64,000 nt of DNA from Aliihoeflea sp052435735 (GTDB lineage: Bacteria; Pseudomonadota; Alphaproteobacteria; Rhizobiales; Rhizobiaceae): contig JBQVNB010000008.1 of the NCBI GenBank assembly GCA_052435735.1, positions 1-64,000 on the forward strand. Direction: 5' to 3'. Below the pieces are notes generated by a model that was not told where the DNA came from, made no database searches, and was given only the letters and a program-made list of their open reading frames with translations. Shown here one piece after another: positions 1 through 10,604 of this stretch (position 1 is its first letter; every line of letters starts with the position of its first letter). Made by a program: the position numbers and the translations under genes.

Positions 1-446
1 CAACATCGCATTGTGGCCGACCCTGGCCGATATCCACCCATCGCCAAAACCAAGCTGACCGCTCATCAAACCGCCTCCAAACAAAGACGACTGAATCACA
101 ATCAGCCAATTTTGCAACGATCTCCACAAGGGGGAGGGATACAGGGTGGGGGTCCCGTTCGCAAAAAATGTTCACATCCGGTGCACTCCCTGTGCAAACA
201 CGGTGGACAAACTTCCCGAACGTGACCCCGAAACCCACCCAACCGGAACAGACCATGAATCCCCCGAGTCAGCGATTCGGTCCCGGTTCGTTCGGGACTC
301 GTTCCGGTTGCACGCACACCGGCACTCTGGCGAATGACACCACGACACACTATGTGGGGCCGGCATCCCGCCCGGCCATTCACTTGCGCCCACCGCGATG
401 CTAACCGTTCTCGACGACAGTCGGCCGGAAAGGCCCTATTGATTAG
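1..446. other. intergenic / upstream region, no supported gene
   Basis: No reading frame here looks like a real protein. Frames running through it are short or antisense continuations of the helicase gene. An in-frame TAG sits directly before the helicase ATG, so this is leader and promoter DNA for that gene plus whatever lies further left. Confidence 0.5.
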
Positions 447-3400
447 ATGAACATCCAGCCCCGCCCGTCGCAGCCCCTGATCCTGTCTGGCCGCGACGTG
501 ACCGCGATTCTCGGTCCGACCAACACCGGCAAGACCCATCTGGCGATCGAGCGCATGGTGGCGCACGAGACGGGCGTCATCGGCCTGCCGCTGCGGCTGC
601 TTGCGCGCGAGGTCTATGCGCGCGTTTGCGAGAAGGTCGGCGAGAAGAAGGTCGCGCTCATCACCGGCGAGGAGAAGATCGTGCCGCCCGGCGCGCGCTA
701 TTCCGTCTGCACGGTCGAGGCGATGCCGCGCGAGACGGACGCCGCCTTCGTCGCCATCGACGAGGTGCAGCTCGCCGCCGACCTCGAGCGCGGCCACATC
801 TTCACCGACCGCATCCTCCATCTGCGTGGCCGTCAGGAAACGCTTTTGCTCGGCGCCGCCACCATGCGCGGCATCCTGGAAAAGCTCCTGCGCGGCGTCT
901 CGGTCGTCACCCGCCCGCGCATGTCGCATCTGGCCTATGCCGGCTCCAAGAAGCTGACCCGCCTGCCGCGCCGCACGGCCATCGTCGCCTTCTCGACCGA
1001 CGAGGTCTACGCCATCGCCGAGCTGATCCGCCGCCAGCGCGGCGGCGCCGCCGTCGTCCTCGGTGCGCTCTCGCCGCGCACCCGCAATGCCCAGGTCCAG
1101 CTCTACCAGTCCGGCGACGTCGACTATCTGATCGCCACAGACGCGATCGGCATGGGCCTGAATCTCGACGTCGACCACGTCGCCTTTGCCCAGAACCGCA
1201 AGTTCGACGGCTTCCAGTATCGCGAACTGACCCCGGCCGAGATGGGCCAGATCGCCGGCCGCGCCGGCCGCCATCTGCGCGACGGCACGTTCGGCGTCAC
1301 CGGCCAGGTCGATCCCCTGCCCGACGAGCTGGTGGAGCGCGTCGAGGCGCACAATTTCGACAGCGTGAAGGTGCTGCAATGGCGCAGCGCCGAGTTCGAC
1401 TTTTCCTCGCTCGATGCGCTCAAGCGATCGATCGACGCCGTGCCTCCCGTCGAGGGCCTGACGCGCGCGCTGCCGGCGGTCGACGCCAAGGCGCTCGACT
1501 TCCTCTCGCGCGACGCGCGCGTGCGCGATCTGGCGAATTCGCCGACGCGCGTCGCCATGCTGTGGGACGCCTGCGCCCTGCCCGATTATCGCCGCATCGC
1601 GCCGGCACAGCACGCCGAGCTCATCGGCTCCATGTTCATCGACCTCGCCACAAAAGGTCATGTCGACGCCGACTACATGGCCGAGCAGGTGCGTCGGGCG
1701 GATTCGACCGTCGGCGACATAGACGCGCTTTCGCACCGGATCGCCCAGATCCGCACCTGGACTTTCGTTTCGAACCGGCCGGGCTGGCTTGCAGACCCGG
1801 TCCACTGGCAGGAAAAAACACGCGATATCGAGGACAGATTGTCCGATGCGCTTCACGAGCGATTGACGAAACGCTTCGTAGACCGCAGGACATCCGTGCT
1901 GATGCGGCGCTTAAGAGAAAACAGTATGCTTGAAGCTGAAATCAATCCGACCGGCGAGGTCCTCGTCGAGGGCCACCATGTGGGCGAGCTCCAGGGCTTC
2001 CGCTTCACCGCCGACCAGAAGGCGGAAGGCGAGGACGCCAAGGCCGTTCGCACCGCCGCGCAGAAGGCGCTGGCGACCGAGTTCGAATCGCGTGCCGAGC
2101 GCTTTTCCGCATCCGCGAACGGCGATTTCGCGCTGACGGCGGATGGCCTCGTGCGCTGGATCGGCGCGCCCGTCGCCACGCTGACGGCCGGCGACGACGC
2201 GCTGCGCCCGCGCGCGATCCTGCTTGCCGACGAGCAGTTGACCGGCCCTGCGCGCGACAAGGTCGCCGCCCGCATCGAGCGCTTCGTCAACTACCAGATC
2301 GAGACGGCGCTCAAGCCGCTCTTCGATCTCCAGGCCGCCGAGCAGCTTTCCGGCATGGCGCGCGGCATCGCGTTCCAGCTCGTCGAGAATTTCGGCCTCC
2401 TGAACCGCCGCGACGTCGCGGAGGACGTTCGCGGTCTCGACCAAGAAGCCCGCGCCGCGCTGCGCCGCCTTGGCGTACGCTTCGGCGCCTTCCACGTCTT
2501 CGTGCCTGCGCTGCTCAAGCCCGGCCCGGCCGGCATCGTCACGCTCCTCTGGGCGCTGAGAAATGACGGCAAGGACAAGCCAGGCTTCGGCGACGTCGTC
2601 AACGCGCTCGCCTCGGGCCGCACCTCGGTCGTCGTCGACCAGGCGATCGACAAGGAATTCTACCGCCTCGCCGGCTACCGCAATCTCGGCCGCCGCGCCG
2701 TCCGCGTCGACATTCTCGAACGCCTCGCCGACCTGATCCGCCCCGCACTCGGCTGGAAGGCCGGCAGCGGCGCCCGCCCCGAAGGCGCGTTCGACGGCAA
2801 CGCCTTCCTCGTCACCCCGGCGATGATGTCGATCCTCGGCGCGACGTCAGAAGACATGGACGAGATCCTCAAGGGCCTCGGCTATCGCGGTGAGACCAAG
2901 CCCGAGGCGGAGGTGAAGGCAAAGCTCGACACGTTCGACGCCGAGGCGCGCGCCAAGGCCGAAAAGGCTCCCGAGACTCCGGAAGCGGCTCCGGCCGAAA
3001 GCGCCGATAGCGCTGAAGCCGTGCCGGAAGACGCACAACCGACCGAGGAACCCGCCACCGAGCCGGTCGCCGAAGTCGTAGCGGAACCGGTGGCCGAAGC
3101 GCCTGCCGAGCCCGCAGCCGAATCCCCGGCAGAGCCTGCCGCCGAAACCGTCGCCGAACCTGCGACTGAGCCGGCCGTGCAGGAGCCTGCCGCCGGCGAA
3201 GAGCCAGAGGCGCCGAAGACCATCACCATCTGGCGGCAGGGCCGCTTCGAGGGCCGTCCGCGCCGCGAGCAGGGCAACCGCAACGAGCGCGGCAACGCCC
3301 GCAATCGCGGCGCCGCTCCGGCCGAGGGCGAAGCCCCCGGCGAAAAGCGCGCCTTCCGCGGCAAGCCGCGCGGCGACGCACCCGGCCGTCCGGAGCGTGG

Positions 3401-3605
3401 TGCCGGCAACGGCCCGCAGCGCGGCCGCGACGAGAGGCAGCGCGGTGGCAAGCCCGGCGGCAAGCGCGATGGCCAAAGGGACGGCAAGCCGTCCGGCGAG
3501 CGGCGCTGGGAAGCCCAGCCTCCGCGCGACGCCAAGCCGGCGAAGCTCGACCCGGATTCGCCCTTCGCCAAGCTTGCCGCGCTCAAGGAGCAGTTGAAGA
3601 AATAG
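447..3605 (+). CDS. Suv3-like DEAD/DEAH-box helicase with disordered Arg-rich tail
   Basis: This 1052-aa protein is an ATP-dependent RNA/DNA helicase of the Suv3/MgpS-like group common in rhizobia. Walker A is GPTNTGKT at residues 23-30 and Walker B is DEVQ at 105-108. The motif VI segment QIAGRAGR closes the second RecA-like fold. From about residue 830 the chain becomes low complexity: first Ala/Pro/Glu repeats, then an Arg/Gly/Lys-rich stretch typical of RNA-binding tails. The start is fixed by TAG immediately before ATG. The stop TAG abuts the ATG of the next gene, so the two are probably co-transcribed. The in vivo substrate is unknown. Confidence 0.9.
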   Translation: MNIQPRPSQPLILSGRDVTAILGPTNTGKTHLAIERMVAHETGVIGLPLRLLAREVYARVCEKVGEKKVALITGEEKIVPPGARYSVCTVEAMPRETDAAFVAIDEVQLAADLERGHIFTDRILHLRGRQETLLLGAATMRGILEKLLRGVSVVTRPRMSHLAYAGSKKLTRLPRRTAIVAFSTDEVYAIAELIRRQRGGAAVVLGALSPRTRNAQVQLYQSGDVDYLIATDAIGMGLNLDVDHVAFAQNRKFDGFQYRELTPAEMGQIAGRAGRHLRDGTFGVTGQVDPLPDELVERVEAHNFDSVKVLQWRSAEFDFSSLDALKRSIDAVPPVEGLTRALPAVDAKALDFLSRDARVRDLANSPTRVAMLWDACALPDYRRIAPAQHAELIGSMFIDLATKGHVDADYMAEQVRRADSTVGDIDALSHRIAQIRTWTFVSNRPGWLADPVHWQEKTRDIEDRLSDALHERLTKRFVDRRTSVLMRRLRENSMLEAEINPTGEVLVEGHHVGELQGFRFTADQKAEGEDAKAVRTAAQKALATEFESRAERFSASANGDFALTADGLVRWIGAPVATLTAGDDALRPRAILLADEQLTGPARDKVAARIERFVNYQIETALKPLFDLQAAEQLSGMARGIAFQLVENFGLLNRRDVAEDVRGLDQEARAALRRLGVRFGAFHVFVPALLKPGPAGIVTLLWALRNDGKDKPGFGDVVNALASGRTSVVVDQAIDKEFYRLAGYRNLGRRAVRVDILERLADLIRPALGWKAGSGARPEGAFDGNAFLVTPAMMSILGATSEDMDEILKGLGYRGETKPEAEVKAKLDTFDAEARAKAEKAPETPEAAPAESADSAEAVPEDAQPTEEPATEPVAEVVAEPVAEAPAEPAAESPAEPAAETVAEPATEPAVQEPAAGEEPEAPKTITIWRQGRFEGRPRREQGNRNERGNARNRGAAPAEGEAPGEKRAFRGKPRGDAPGRPERGAGNGPQRGRDERQRGGKPGGKRDGQRDGKPSGERRWEAQPPRDAKPAKLDPDSPFAKLAALKEQLKK

Positions 3606-3986
3606 ATGGAAGGAACCGCCCGCCAGCGGATCGACAAATGGCTGTTCTTCGCCCGCGTGGTGAAGTCCCGTTCGCTGGCGGCGAAGCTCGTCCAGGCCGG
3701 CAAGGTCCGGCTGAACCGCGAGAAGATCGACCAGGCGGCGCAGGCCGTGAAGCCCGGCGACGTCCTCACCATCTCGCTCGACCGGCGCATCCTCGTCCTG
3801 AAGATCCTGCTTCCCGGCAAGCGCCGCGGCCCCTTCGAGGAGGCCCGCACCCTCTACGAGGACCTCTCGCCATCGCCCGAGGCCAAGGCGGCCGCACCGG
3901 CGCCCGTCGCCGAGCGCGATCCGGGGTCCGGCCGGCCGACCAAGCGCGAGCGCCGCGAGATCGACCGTTTCGAAGGCCGGGATTGA
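3606..3986 (+). CDS. S4-domain RNA-binding protein (Hsp15-like)
   Basis: A 126-aa protein with an N-terminal S4 RNA-binding domain: RIDKWLFFARVVKSR near residue 8, then the AAKLVQAGKVRLN segment. Hsp15-family proteins bind free 50S subunits carrying nascent chains, and that role is inferred here from family resemblance. The C-terminal third is Ala/Pro/Arg rich and probably disordered. The ATG directly follows the helicase stop (TAGATG), implying translational coupling and a shared RNA-related operon. Confidence 0.85.
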   Translation: MEGTARQRIDKWLFFARVVKSRSLAAKLVQAGKVRLNREKIDQAAQAVKPGDVLTISLDRRILVLKILLPGKRRGPFEEARTLYEDLSPSPEAKAAAPAPVAERDPGSGRPTKRERREIDRFEGRD

Positions 3987-4114
3987 ACCGGAGAAATTCA
4001 TTCCTCGGCGGCCGGTGCTGGCGCAACGCCCGACCCTTGTCACGGCGTCCCGAACTCGCTACGTGACCAGCCGACAGACTTTGCAGCGCCTTTGGAAGGC
4101 CGGAGCCGGCACGT

Positions 4115-4453
4115 ATGACCTACCTCGTCACCGACAATTGCATCAAGTGCAAGTACATGGACTGCATCGAGGTGTGCCCGGTCGACTGCTTCTACGAAGG
4201 CGACAACATGCTCGTCATCCATCCCGACGAGTGCATCGATTGCGGCGTCTGCGAGCCGGAATGCCCGGCCGAGGCGATCAAGCCCGACACCGAGCCGGGG
4301 CTCGAGAAATGGCTTGAAATCAACACCGAATACGCCCAGAAGTGGCCGAACATCACGGCCAAGAAGGAGCCGCCGGCGGACGCCAAGGAGTTCGACGGCG
4401 AAGAGGGCAAGTTAGAGAAATATTTCTCGGCCGAGCCCGGAACGGGCGACTAA
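4115..4453 (+). CDS. fdxA: 7Fe-8S ferredoxin FdxA
   Basis: A 112-aa bacterial-type ferredoxin. Cysteine motifs for two clusters are visible: CIKCKYMDCIEVCPVDC near the N-terminus and CIDCGVCEPECP in the middle. This arrangement fits the FdxA [3Fe-4S][4Fe-4S] family, a soluble cytoplasmic electron carrier. The acidic C-terminal extension is also typical of the family. The S4 gene ends 128 bases upstream, so fdxA probably has its own promoter. Confidence 0.93.
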   Translation: MTYLVTDNCIKCKYMDCIEVCPVDCFYEGDNMLVIHPDECIDCGVCEPECPAEAIKPDTEPGLEKWLEINTEYAQKWPNITAKKEPPADAKEFDGEEGKLEKYFSAEPGTGD

Positions 4454-4851
4454 ATCTGAGAAGCCGGCCGGCACCGGCGACTGAGTCGCCGCTTCTGCCC
4501 GATCTGCGGCATCGCGCCGCAGCCGATGCGAATCACGACGCGCCTTAGCGGCGCTGGCGTTGCCCGCCTAGTGCAAATGGTTGATTCTGTCCACATTTTG
4601 TGTTACACAATCACGACATGCCGGTGACAAACGTCGATTCATTGCGCAAGCGCACTAATCACTGAAGGGTGGGACAAAATTCGGACCAGGGCGATCTGGG
4701 CCGCGCTTCACCCTTTCAGGTGAGTATGGCTCTATCCTTGGCACCCGTGTCCCACTTTCTTGTCCCGACACCATGCTGGCCGGTTTCACCGGCCGTTTCC
4801 GGATGACCGGCCCCTTCAGAGGCCGGTATCGCAACAGGGAGTATCGGGCGT
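4454..4851. other. fdxA-carD intergenic region
   Basis: No coding sequence is supported. The stretch presumably carries the carD promoter and leader. A perfect inverted pair, GTGGGACA (4669-4676) and TGTCCCAC (4748-4755), flanks about 70 bases of it. Its meaning is unknown. Confidence 0.5.
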
Positions 4852-5430
4852 ATGGCAACCCAGCAAAAGAAATCCGCGGCGCGTAACGGTTTCAAGACCG
4901 GTGAGTTCATCGTCTATCCTGCCCACGGCGTGGGCCAGATCGCGACGATCGAGGAACAGGAAGTCGCGGGCCACAAGCTGGAACTCTTCGTCATCGATTT
5001 CCAGAAGGACAAGATGCGCCTGAAGGTGCCGGTCGCCAAGGCCGTCTCCATCGGCATGCGCAAGCTGTCCGAGACCGATTACGTCGACCGTGCGCTCAAG
5101 GTCGTCCAGGGCCGCGCCCGCGTGAAGCGCACCATGTGGTCGCGCCGCGCGCAGGAATATGACGCGAAGATCAATTCGGGCGACCTGATTTCGATCTCCG
5201 AAGTCGTGCGCGACCTCTACCGCGCCGAAAACCAGCCCGAGCAGTCCTATTCCGAGCGCCAGCTCTACGAAGCGGCCCTCGACCGCATGGCCCGCGAGAT
5301 CGCCGCCGTCAACCGCGTCTCCGACACGGAAGCCGTGCGCCTGATTGAGGTCAATTTGAACAAGGGTCCCAAGCGCGGCGCCAAGGCCGACAATGAAGAG
5401 ACCGAGACCGAGCAGGAAGAAGCCGCATAA
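4852..5430 (+). CDS. carD: CarD-family transcriptional regulator
   Basis: A 192-aa CarD/CdnL protein, which binds the RNA polymerase beta subunit and stabilises open promoter complexes. The N-terminal Tudor-like RNAP-interaction domain is recognisable (FIVYPAHGVGQI around residue 19), followed by the helical DNA-contact domain with the KRTMWSRRAQEYDAKI segment. The C-terminal tail is acidic (EETETEQEEAA). The gene is monocistronic: it is followed by a strong intrinsic terminator and preceded by a long leader. Confidence 0.92.
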   Translation: MATQQKKSAARNGFKTGEFIVYPAHGVGQIATIEEQEVAGHKLELFVIDFQKDKMRLKVPVAKAVSIGMRKLSETDYVDRALKVVQGRARVKRTMWSRRAQEYDAKINSGDLISISEVVRDLYRAENQPEQSYSERQLYEAALDRMAREIAAVNRVSDTEAVRLIEVNLNKGPKRGAKADNEETETEQEEAA

Positions 5431-5457
5431 AGCGCTTCCTACCTCGCATCCCACAAA

Positions 5458-5485
5458 AGACCCGGCCTCGCGCCGGGTCTTTTTG
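5458..5485 (+). terminator. intrinsic terminator after carD
   Basis: Nine-base stem AGACCCGGC / GCCGGGTCT with a short loop, followed by a run of T. It lies 28 bases after the carD stop codon. Confidence 0.9.
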
Positions 5486-5716
5486 TTTCTCGCCAGGCGC
5501 ATGATCACGAAAAGCTGAGGGCGCAGATCGCCGCCCATGACGCTCCGCATGGAACCGCAGCGCAGGCGCCGCGTTTGAAACGTGCGCGCAAAAATTCGTG
5601 CGCTGCGTCAATACCGGACGGCAGGCAGGGAGGGTTCATGCTGCTCGATGATCCGAAATTTGGTGCGGCTCGTAGAGATTACAAGACCACGCTGCAACAT
5701 TGGGAGCGGTCCGGCC

Positions 5717-6577
<861 letters not shown>

Positions 6578-6589
6578 TCAATTCCTGAT

Positions 6590-8074
6590 TTAGCGGTCGG
6601 AGACGATCTTCACCCGGTCACCGACCGAAAGACTGGCGCCCGGCCCGAGCCCGTTGAGCAACTGGAACAGTTCCATCGGCCGGTCCGTTCCGACCATCCG
6701 CCCGGCCATCGAGGCGACATTGTCGCCCGCGCCGACTTGAACCACGCGAATGCGCAGCGGCCGAATCTGCGCCTTTTCAGCATCCGACAGCGTCCGGAAG
6801 CTCGCCGCGACCGAACCCGCGACGCTCTGCAGATTGTTGCTCGCCAGCGGCGCGGCGGTCAACAGCCGATACACCTGCCGCCCCGAGCGGATCAGCGTCA
6901 CGTCGAACTGCCAGCCCTCGGCGCGCGCCTCCGCGTTCACCGCCTCGTTGCCGTTGATCGTCGTCTGCCGCACCGATGCCGGGTCGAGCCCCGCCACCCA
7001 GCCGGACTGGACGTAGGCCGTCAGCGACTGGCGCGGCTCCACCGTCACGCCGTCGAAACGCACGGCCATGTCGCCCGGCCCCGCGGCGGTGACGGCGGCG
7101 GCTGAATTGTCGATGACGAAGCCCTGCGGCACGTCGAAGGAGATGCCGAGGATCGGATGGACGAAGGACGTGCCGCGCACGAAGCCCTCTTCGGGCGTAT
7201 CGCCGAACAGCATCCCGTCGACCCCGTCGAGGAACAAATTGCGCTCGCGGTTGCCGACGCCCGGCATGCCGAACTGGCGCGCATGGCGGGTGGCGAGGTC
7301 GATGCGCTGCGGCGGATTGGGGTGGCTGGCGAGGAAGTCGAGGCTGCGATTGGCGGATGATTCCACCGTGCGCGATTCCGCATAGGCCGCCATCGACTGC
7401 AAAAAGCGCGACGCCGCATAAGGGTCGTACCCGGCGCGACCGATCGACTTGATGCCGATCGCGTCGGCCTCGAGTTCCTGGTTGCGCGAGAACTGCGCAA
7501 GCCGCAGCTTGCCGCGGATCAGCGCGACCTGCCCACCCGTGTCGCCGCCGCCCAGAACGTCGGAGACGACGCGCGCGGCGAGCACCTCCTCGGCTTCCTT
7601 TTGCTGGCGCTGGATGCCGTGATTGGCCGTCACATGCGCCATCTCGTGCGCGACGACGGCTGCGACTTCCGCCGAATCATTGGCGAGCGCGAGCAGCCCG
7701 CGCGTCAAATACAGGAACCCGCCCGGCAGCGCGAAGGCATTGATGTTGGGCGAGTTGAGGATGGTGATCTGGTAGGTCTGGTTCGGGTTGTCCGGATCGA
7801 GCGTCAGCGAGCCGACAATGCGCGCGATCGAGCGCTCCAGCTTCGGGTCGGAATATTCGCCGCCATAGGTGGCGAGGATGCGCGGATGCTGCTCGCGCGC
7901 GATCGCCGCCATGCGGTCGTCTCGCGTCACGCTGTCGACGGTCACCGGATTGGCGGAGGGGCGGAACGCGTCTTCGTTGAGGGAAGCGGCGTCGAACGCC
8001 TGGCAGGAGGTCAGCGCCGTCGCCAGCATCAGCGCGATCGCCAGCCGGCCGAGGCTTTTCGGCCCGGCCTTCAT
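6590..8074 (-). CDS. M48-family metalloprotease lipoprotein with LysM-like tail
   Basis: A 494-aa envelope metalloprotease of the BepA/LoiP type. A lipoprotein signal peptide ends in LTSC (Cys24). The zinc motif HEMAH is at 143-147, with the downstream ELEADAIG glutamate motif. The C-terminal 55 residues resemble a LysM peptidoglycan-binding module (IRVVQVGAGDNVASMA to VGDRVKI). Expected role: degradation or assembly quality control of outer-membrane proteins. The frame is open upstream through the ABC-transporter genes, but that extension is antisense noise. The ATG at 8074 puts the signal peptide at the N-terminus. Confidence 0.9.
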   Translation of the reverse strand: MKAGPKSLGRLAIALMLATALTSCQAFDAASLNEDAFRPSANPVTVDSVTRDDRMAAIAREQHPRILATYGGEYSDPKLERSIARIVGSLTLDPDNPNQTYQITILNSPNINAFALPGGFLYLTRGLLALANDSAEVAAVVAHEMAHVTANHGIQRQQKEAEEVLAARVVSDVLGGGDTGGQVALIRGKLRLAQFSRNQELEADAIGIKSIGRAGYDPYAASRFLQSMAAYAESRTVESSANRSLDFLASHPNPPQRIDLATRHARQFGMPGVGNRERNLFLDGVDGMLFGDTPEEGFVRGTSFVHPILGISFDVPQGFVIDNSAAAVTAAGPGDMAVRFDGVTVEPRQSLTAYVQSGWVAGLDPASVRQTTINGNEAVNAEARAEGWQFDVTLIRSGRQVYRLLTAAPLASNNLQSVAGSVAASFRTLSDAEKAQIRPLRIRVVQVGAGDNVASMAGRMVGTDRPMELFQLLNGLGPGASLSVGDRVKIVSDR

Positions 8075-8253
8075 GCCAAAATCAGGTTCGATCGCTCGTG
8101 CGGCCAGATCGGCCTCCCCACTCTTCGACGGGACTCGGGCGCATGCGGTGGCGCGATGCCGCGCAGACAACAGAATCCTTGAGGAAAGACAAGTCCCCTT
8201 CAGCCTCACCGCTCTGTGCCTCGCGAATGTGGTCTTATGCGGGCGTTTTGCCG

Positions 8254-8979
8254 TCAAACCGCAGGCAGGCGGCCCGCATAGTCGCGGAAAACGGCCGGCG
8301 CTCCGGTTCCGAAGAAGCTTTCGGCGGGCCCGTCCGCCGCAATCGCGCCATCGGCAAGAAAGATGATTCGGCCCGCCAGCGCACGCGCATCCTCCGGCTG
8401 GTGGCTGACGAAGACGATCGTCATCCCGGTCTTGGCCGCAAGACCACGCACCAGACCCACCATCTCCGCCCGCAGCGCCGGGCCGAGCGAGGCGAAGGGC
8501 TCGTCGAGCAGCAGCAGAGGCCGCCGGCGCACCAGCGCGCGGGCAATCGCGACACGCTGCCGCTCGCCGCCGGAAAGCTCGGACGGCAGCCGTTCTTCCT
8601 TGCCCCCGAGCCCGACATCGCCCAGCGCCTCGCCGATGTCCGTCCGGTCGTGCGCCGAGAGTTTCAGCGCAGGCGAGCGCCCGAGTCCGACATTCTGCGC
8701 GACGGTCAAATGATGGAAGAGATTGTTCTCCTGAAACACCATCGAGACCGGCCGCTTCGCCGGGTCGAGCCCCGTCACGTCCGCGCCGTCGATCAGGATG
8801 CGCCCATCCCGCGGCTCCTCGAAGCCGGCGACAAGGTGCAGCAGCGTCGACTTTCCCGATCCGCTTGCCCCCAGCAGCGCGACGACGCTCCCCGCCGCGA
8901 TATCGAGATCGAAGCGCATCGCCGCCCCGCCCGGATAGGCAAAACGCACCTTGTCGAGTTGCAACCGCGCGCCCGTCAT
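8254..8979 (-). CDS. thiQ: thiamine ABC transporter ATP-binding protein ThiQ
   Basis: A 241-aa ABC ATPase. Walker A is GASGSGKS (37-44), the signature LSGGE is at 135-139, and Walker B is LLLLDEP with D159/E160. The start at 8979 overlaps the thiP stop as ATGA, the usual coupled layout. A longer in-frame start at 9000 exists but is less likely. Together with ThiB and ThiP it imports thiamine or its phosphates. Confidence 0.9.
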   Translation of the reverse strand: MTGARLQLDKVRFAYPGGAAMRFDLDIAAGSVVALLGASGSGKSTLLHLVAGFEEPRDGRILIDGADVTGLDPAKRPVSMVFQENNLFHHLTVAQNVGLGRSPALKLSAHDRTDIGEALGDVGLGGKEERLPSELSGGERQRVAIARALVRRRPLLLLDEPFASLGPALRAEMVGLVRGLAAKTGMTIVFVSHQPEDARALAGRIIFLADGAIAADGPAESFFGTGAPAVFRDYAGRLPAV

Positions 8980-10574
8980 GTCCGTCTTCGCCCAAACCAT
9001 TCGGCCGCCAGCATGAGGATCAGCGTCAAAAGCGCAAGCATCAGCGCGATACCCGCCGCATCCGCCGTGCGATAGCTGCCCATCCGCGCCAGCAGGAGAT
9101 AAGGCAGCGTCTGCACCGCATCCGAACCGAACAGCGCGATGACGCCGAGATCGCCAAGCGACAGCGCCATGGCGAAGGCGAAGGCAGTGCCGAGCGGGCG
9201 GCGCATCAGCGGCCAGTCGACGAGCCGCAATCGCGAGAACCCGCTCAGGCCCAGCGAGGCCGACAGCCGATCATAGCGCGCCGCCGCCGCATCATGCTCC
9301 GGACGAATGACCCTCAGCGCAAATGGCAGCGCCATGACGGCGTTGACCGCCACCACCATCGGCGCCGCCAGCGCCAGCACGTTGCCCGATTGTCGCAGAA
9401 GGATGAACCACCCCGCCCCGACGACGATCGGCGGCACGACAAGCACGAAACCCGCGCCCGTATCCATCGCCCGTTCCAGCATCCCGGCCGACCCGCCGCG
9501 CCGCGCCGCTTCCATGCGCTGGCGCGCCCGCACGAGCGAGACGGCGAGAAGCAGCGTCCCGCAGGCGGCAAGCGCGGAAAGCTGCAGGCTGGTCATGGTC
9601 GCCGCATGAACGGCCGGATCGCCCGCAAGCCGCATCAAATCCGCCCGCAGCCCGGAAATCACGATCGCCGCCATCGGCGCCGCGACGAACAACAGGGCGA
9701 GAATGATCGGAACCCCGTCGGCACCCCCCCCGGCCCAGCCGCGCTGCACCGGGCGCCGAGCGGCAATTCCGATCGTCGCATCCGCCACCAGATTGCCGCC
9801 CACCCTGCGCAGCGCGAGCACCGCGGCAAGCGTCAGCGCGACCTGCACCGCCACCAGCGCCACCGCCCGCGCCGGGTCGAAATCGAACCGCAGCGCCTGG
9901 TAGATTGCGACCTCCAGCGTCGTCGCACGCGGCCCGCCGCCAAGGATCAGGACGATGGTGAACGACGTCACGCACAGCATGAAGACCAGCCCCGTCACAC
10001 CGGCAAGGCTCGCGCGCAGCACCGGCCATTCGACGAAGCGAAACGTCGCCCACGGCCCGAACCCGAGTTGGCTCGCCAGCCGCCAGCGGTCGTTCGGCAC
10101 GGTTTCGAGCGCCTGCAGGAGCAGCCGCGTCGCCAGCGGCAGGTTGAAGAAGGCATGCGCGACCAGGATGCCGGACAGTCCATAAATCCCCTGCCACCGC
10201 GCGCCCGTCAGCGCGGAGAGCGGCTCGGCCAGCAACCCCGCTCGCCCGAGAAGCGCCAGCACGCCCAACGCCGCGACGATGGCCGGCAGCGCAAGCGGCA
10301 CGGCGAAGAGCGCCAAAATCAACCGCCTTCCGATGAAATCCGGCCGCCGCGCAAGTGCCCGCGCAACGAAGATGGCAGGGATGACGGAAACGAGCGTCGA
10401 CAGCGCGGCCTGCCAGAGCGTGAACCGCGCGACGCGCAACAGATAGGGATCGAACGCACCGACCGCGCCGGAAAAATCTCGTCCCGCTTCGACGATGAGG
10501 CCGACGAACGCGCCCCCGACGAGGATCGCGATAGCGACGAGGGCGAGAATGCCGGGAAAAAGGCGCGAAGTCAT
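8976..10574 (-). CDS. thiP: thiamine ABC transporter permease ThiP
   Basis: A 532-aa inner-membrane permease with two homologous halves of about six membrane segments each, the fused-permease architecture of ThiP. EAA-like cytoplasmic loops are visible (around PNDRWRLASQLG in the first half and RYDRLSASLGLSG in the second). The ATG at 10574 precedes the first membrane segment; upstream in-frame residues are repeat-element DNA. It couples to thiQ by a 4-base overlap. Upstream, 232 bases containing an inverted repeat separate it from thiB. Confidence 0.88.
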   Translation of the reverse strand: MTSRLFPGILALVAIAILVGGAFVGLIVEAGRDFSGAVGAFDPYLLRVARFTLWQAALSTLVSVIPAIFVARALARRPDFIGRRLILALFAVPLALPAIVAALGVLALLGRAGLLAEPLSALTGARWQGIYGLSGILVAHAFFNLPLATRLLLQALETVPNDRWRLASQLGFGPWATFRFVEWPVLRASLAGVTGLVFMLCVTSFTIVLILGGGPRATTLEVAIYQALRFDFDPARAVALVAVQVALTLAAVLALRRVGGNLVADATIGIAARRPVQRGWAGGGADGVPIILALLFVAAPMAAIVISGLRADLMRLAGDPAVHAATMTSLQLSALAACGTLLLAVSLVRARQRMEAARRGGSAGMLERAMDTGAGFVLVVPPIVVGAGWFILLRQSGNVLALAAPMVVAVNAVMALPFALRVIRPEHDAAAARYDRLSASLGLSGFSRLRLVDWPLMRRPLGTAFAFAMALSLGDLGVIALFGSDAVQTLPYLLLARMGSYRTADAAGIALMLALLTLILMLAAEWFGRRRT

Positions 10575-10604
10575 TTCGTTCCGGCAATGTAACGCCCTAC
10601 GTTG

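Noticed and set aside
102..1856. 584-codon open frame on the minus strand
   Set aside because: Antisense to the Suv3-like helicase. High-GC codon bias keeps the opposite strand open. The sequence shows no family motifs and would start inside the helicase gene.
2847..4043. 398-codon minus-strand frame
   Set aside because: Antisense to the helicase tail and S4 gene. Its Gly/Leu/Arg repeats only mirror the Ala/Glu/Pro-rich coding repeats.
8865..10592. 575-codon plus-strand frame
   Set aside because: Antisense to thiQ/thiP. The very Arg/His-rich composition is typical of shadows of hydrophobic membrane genes.
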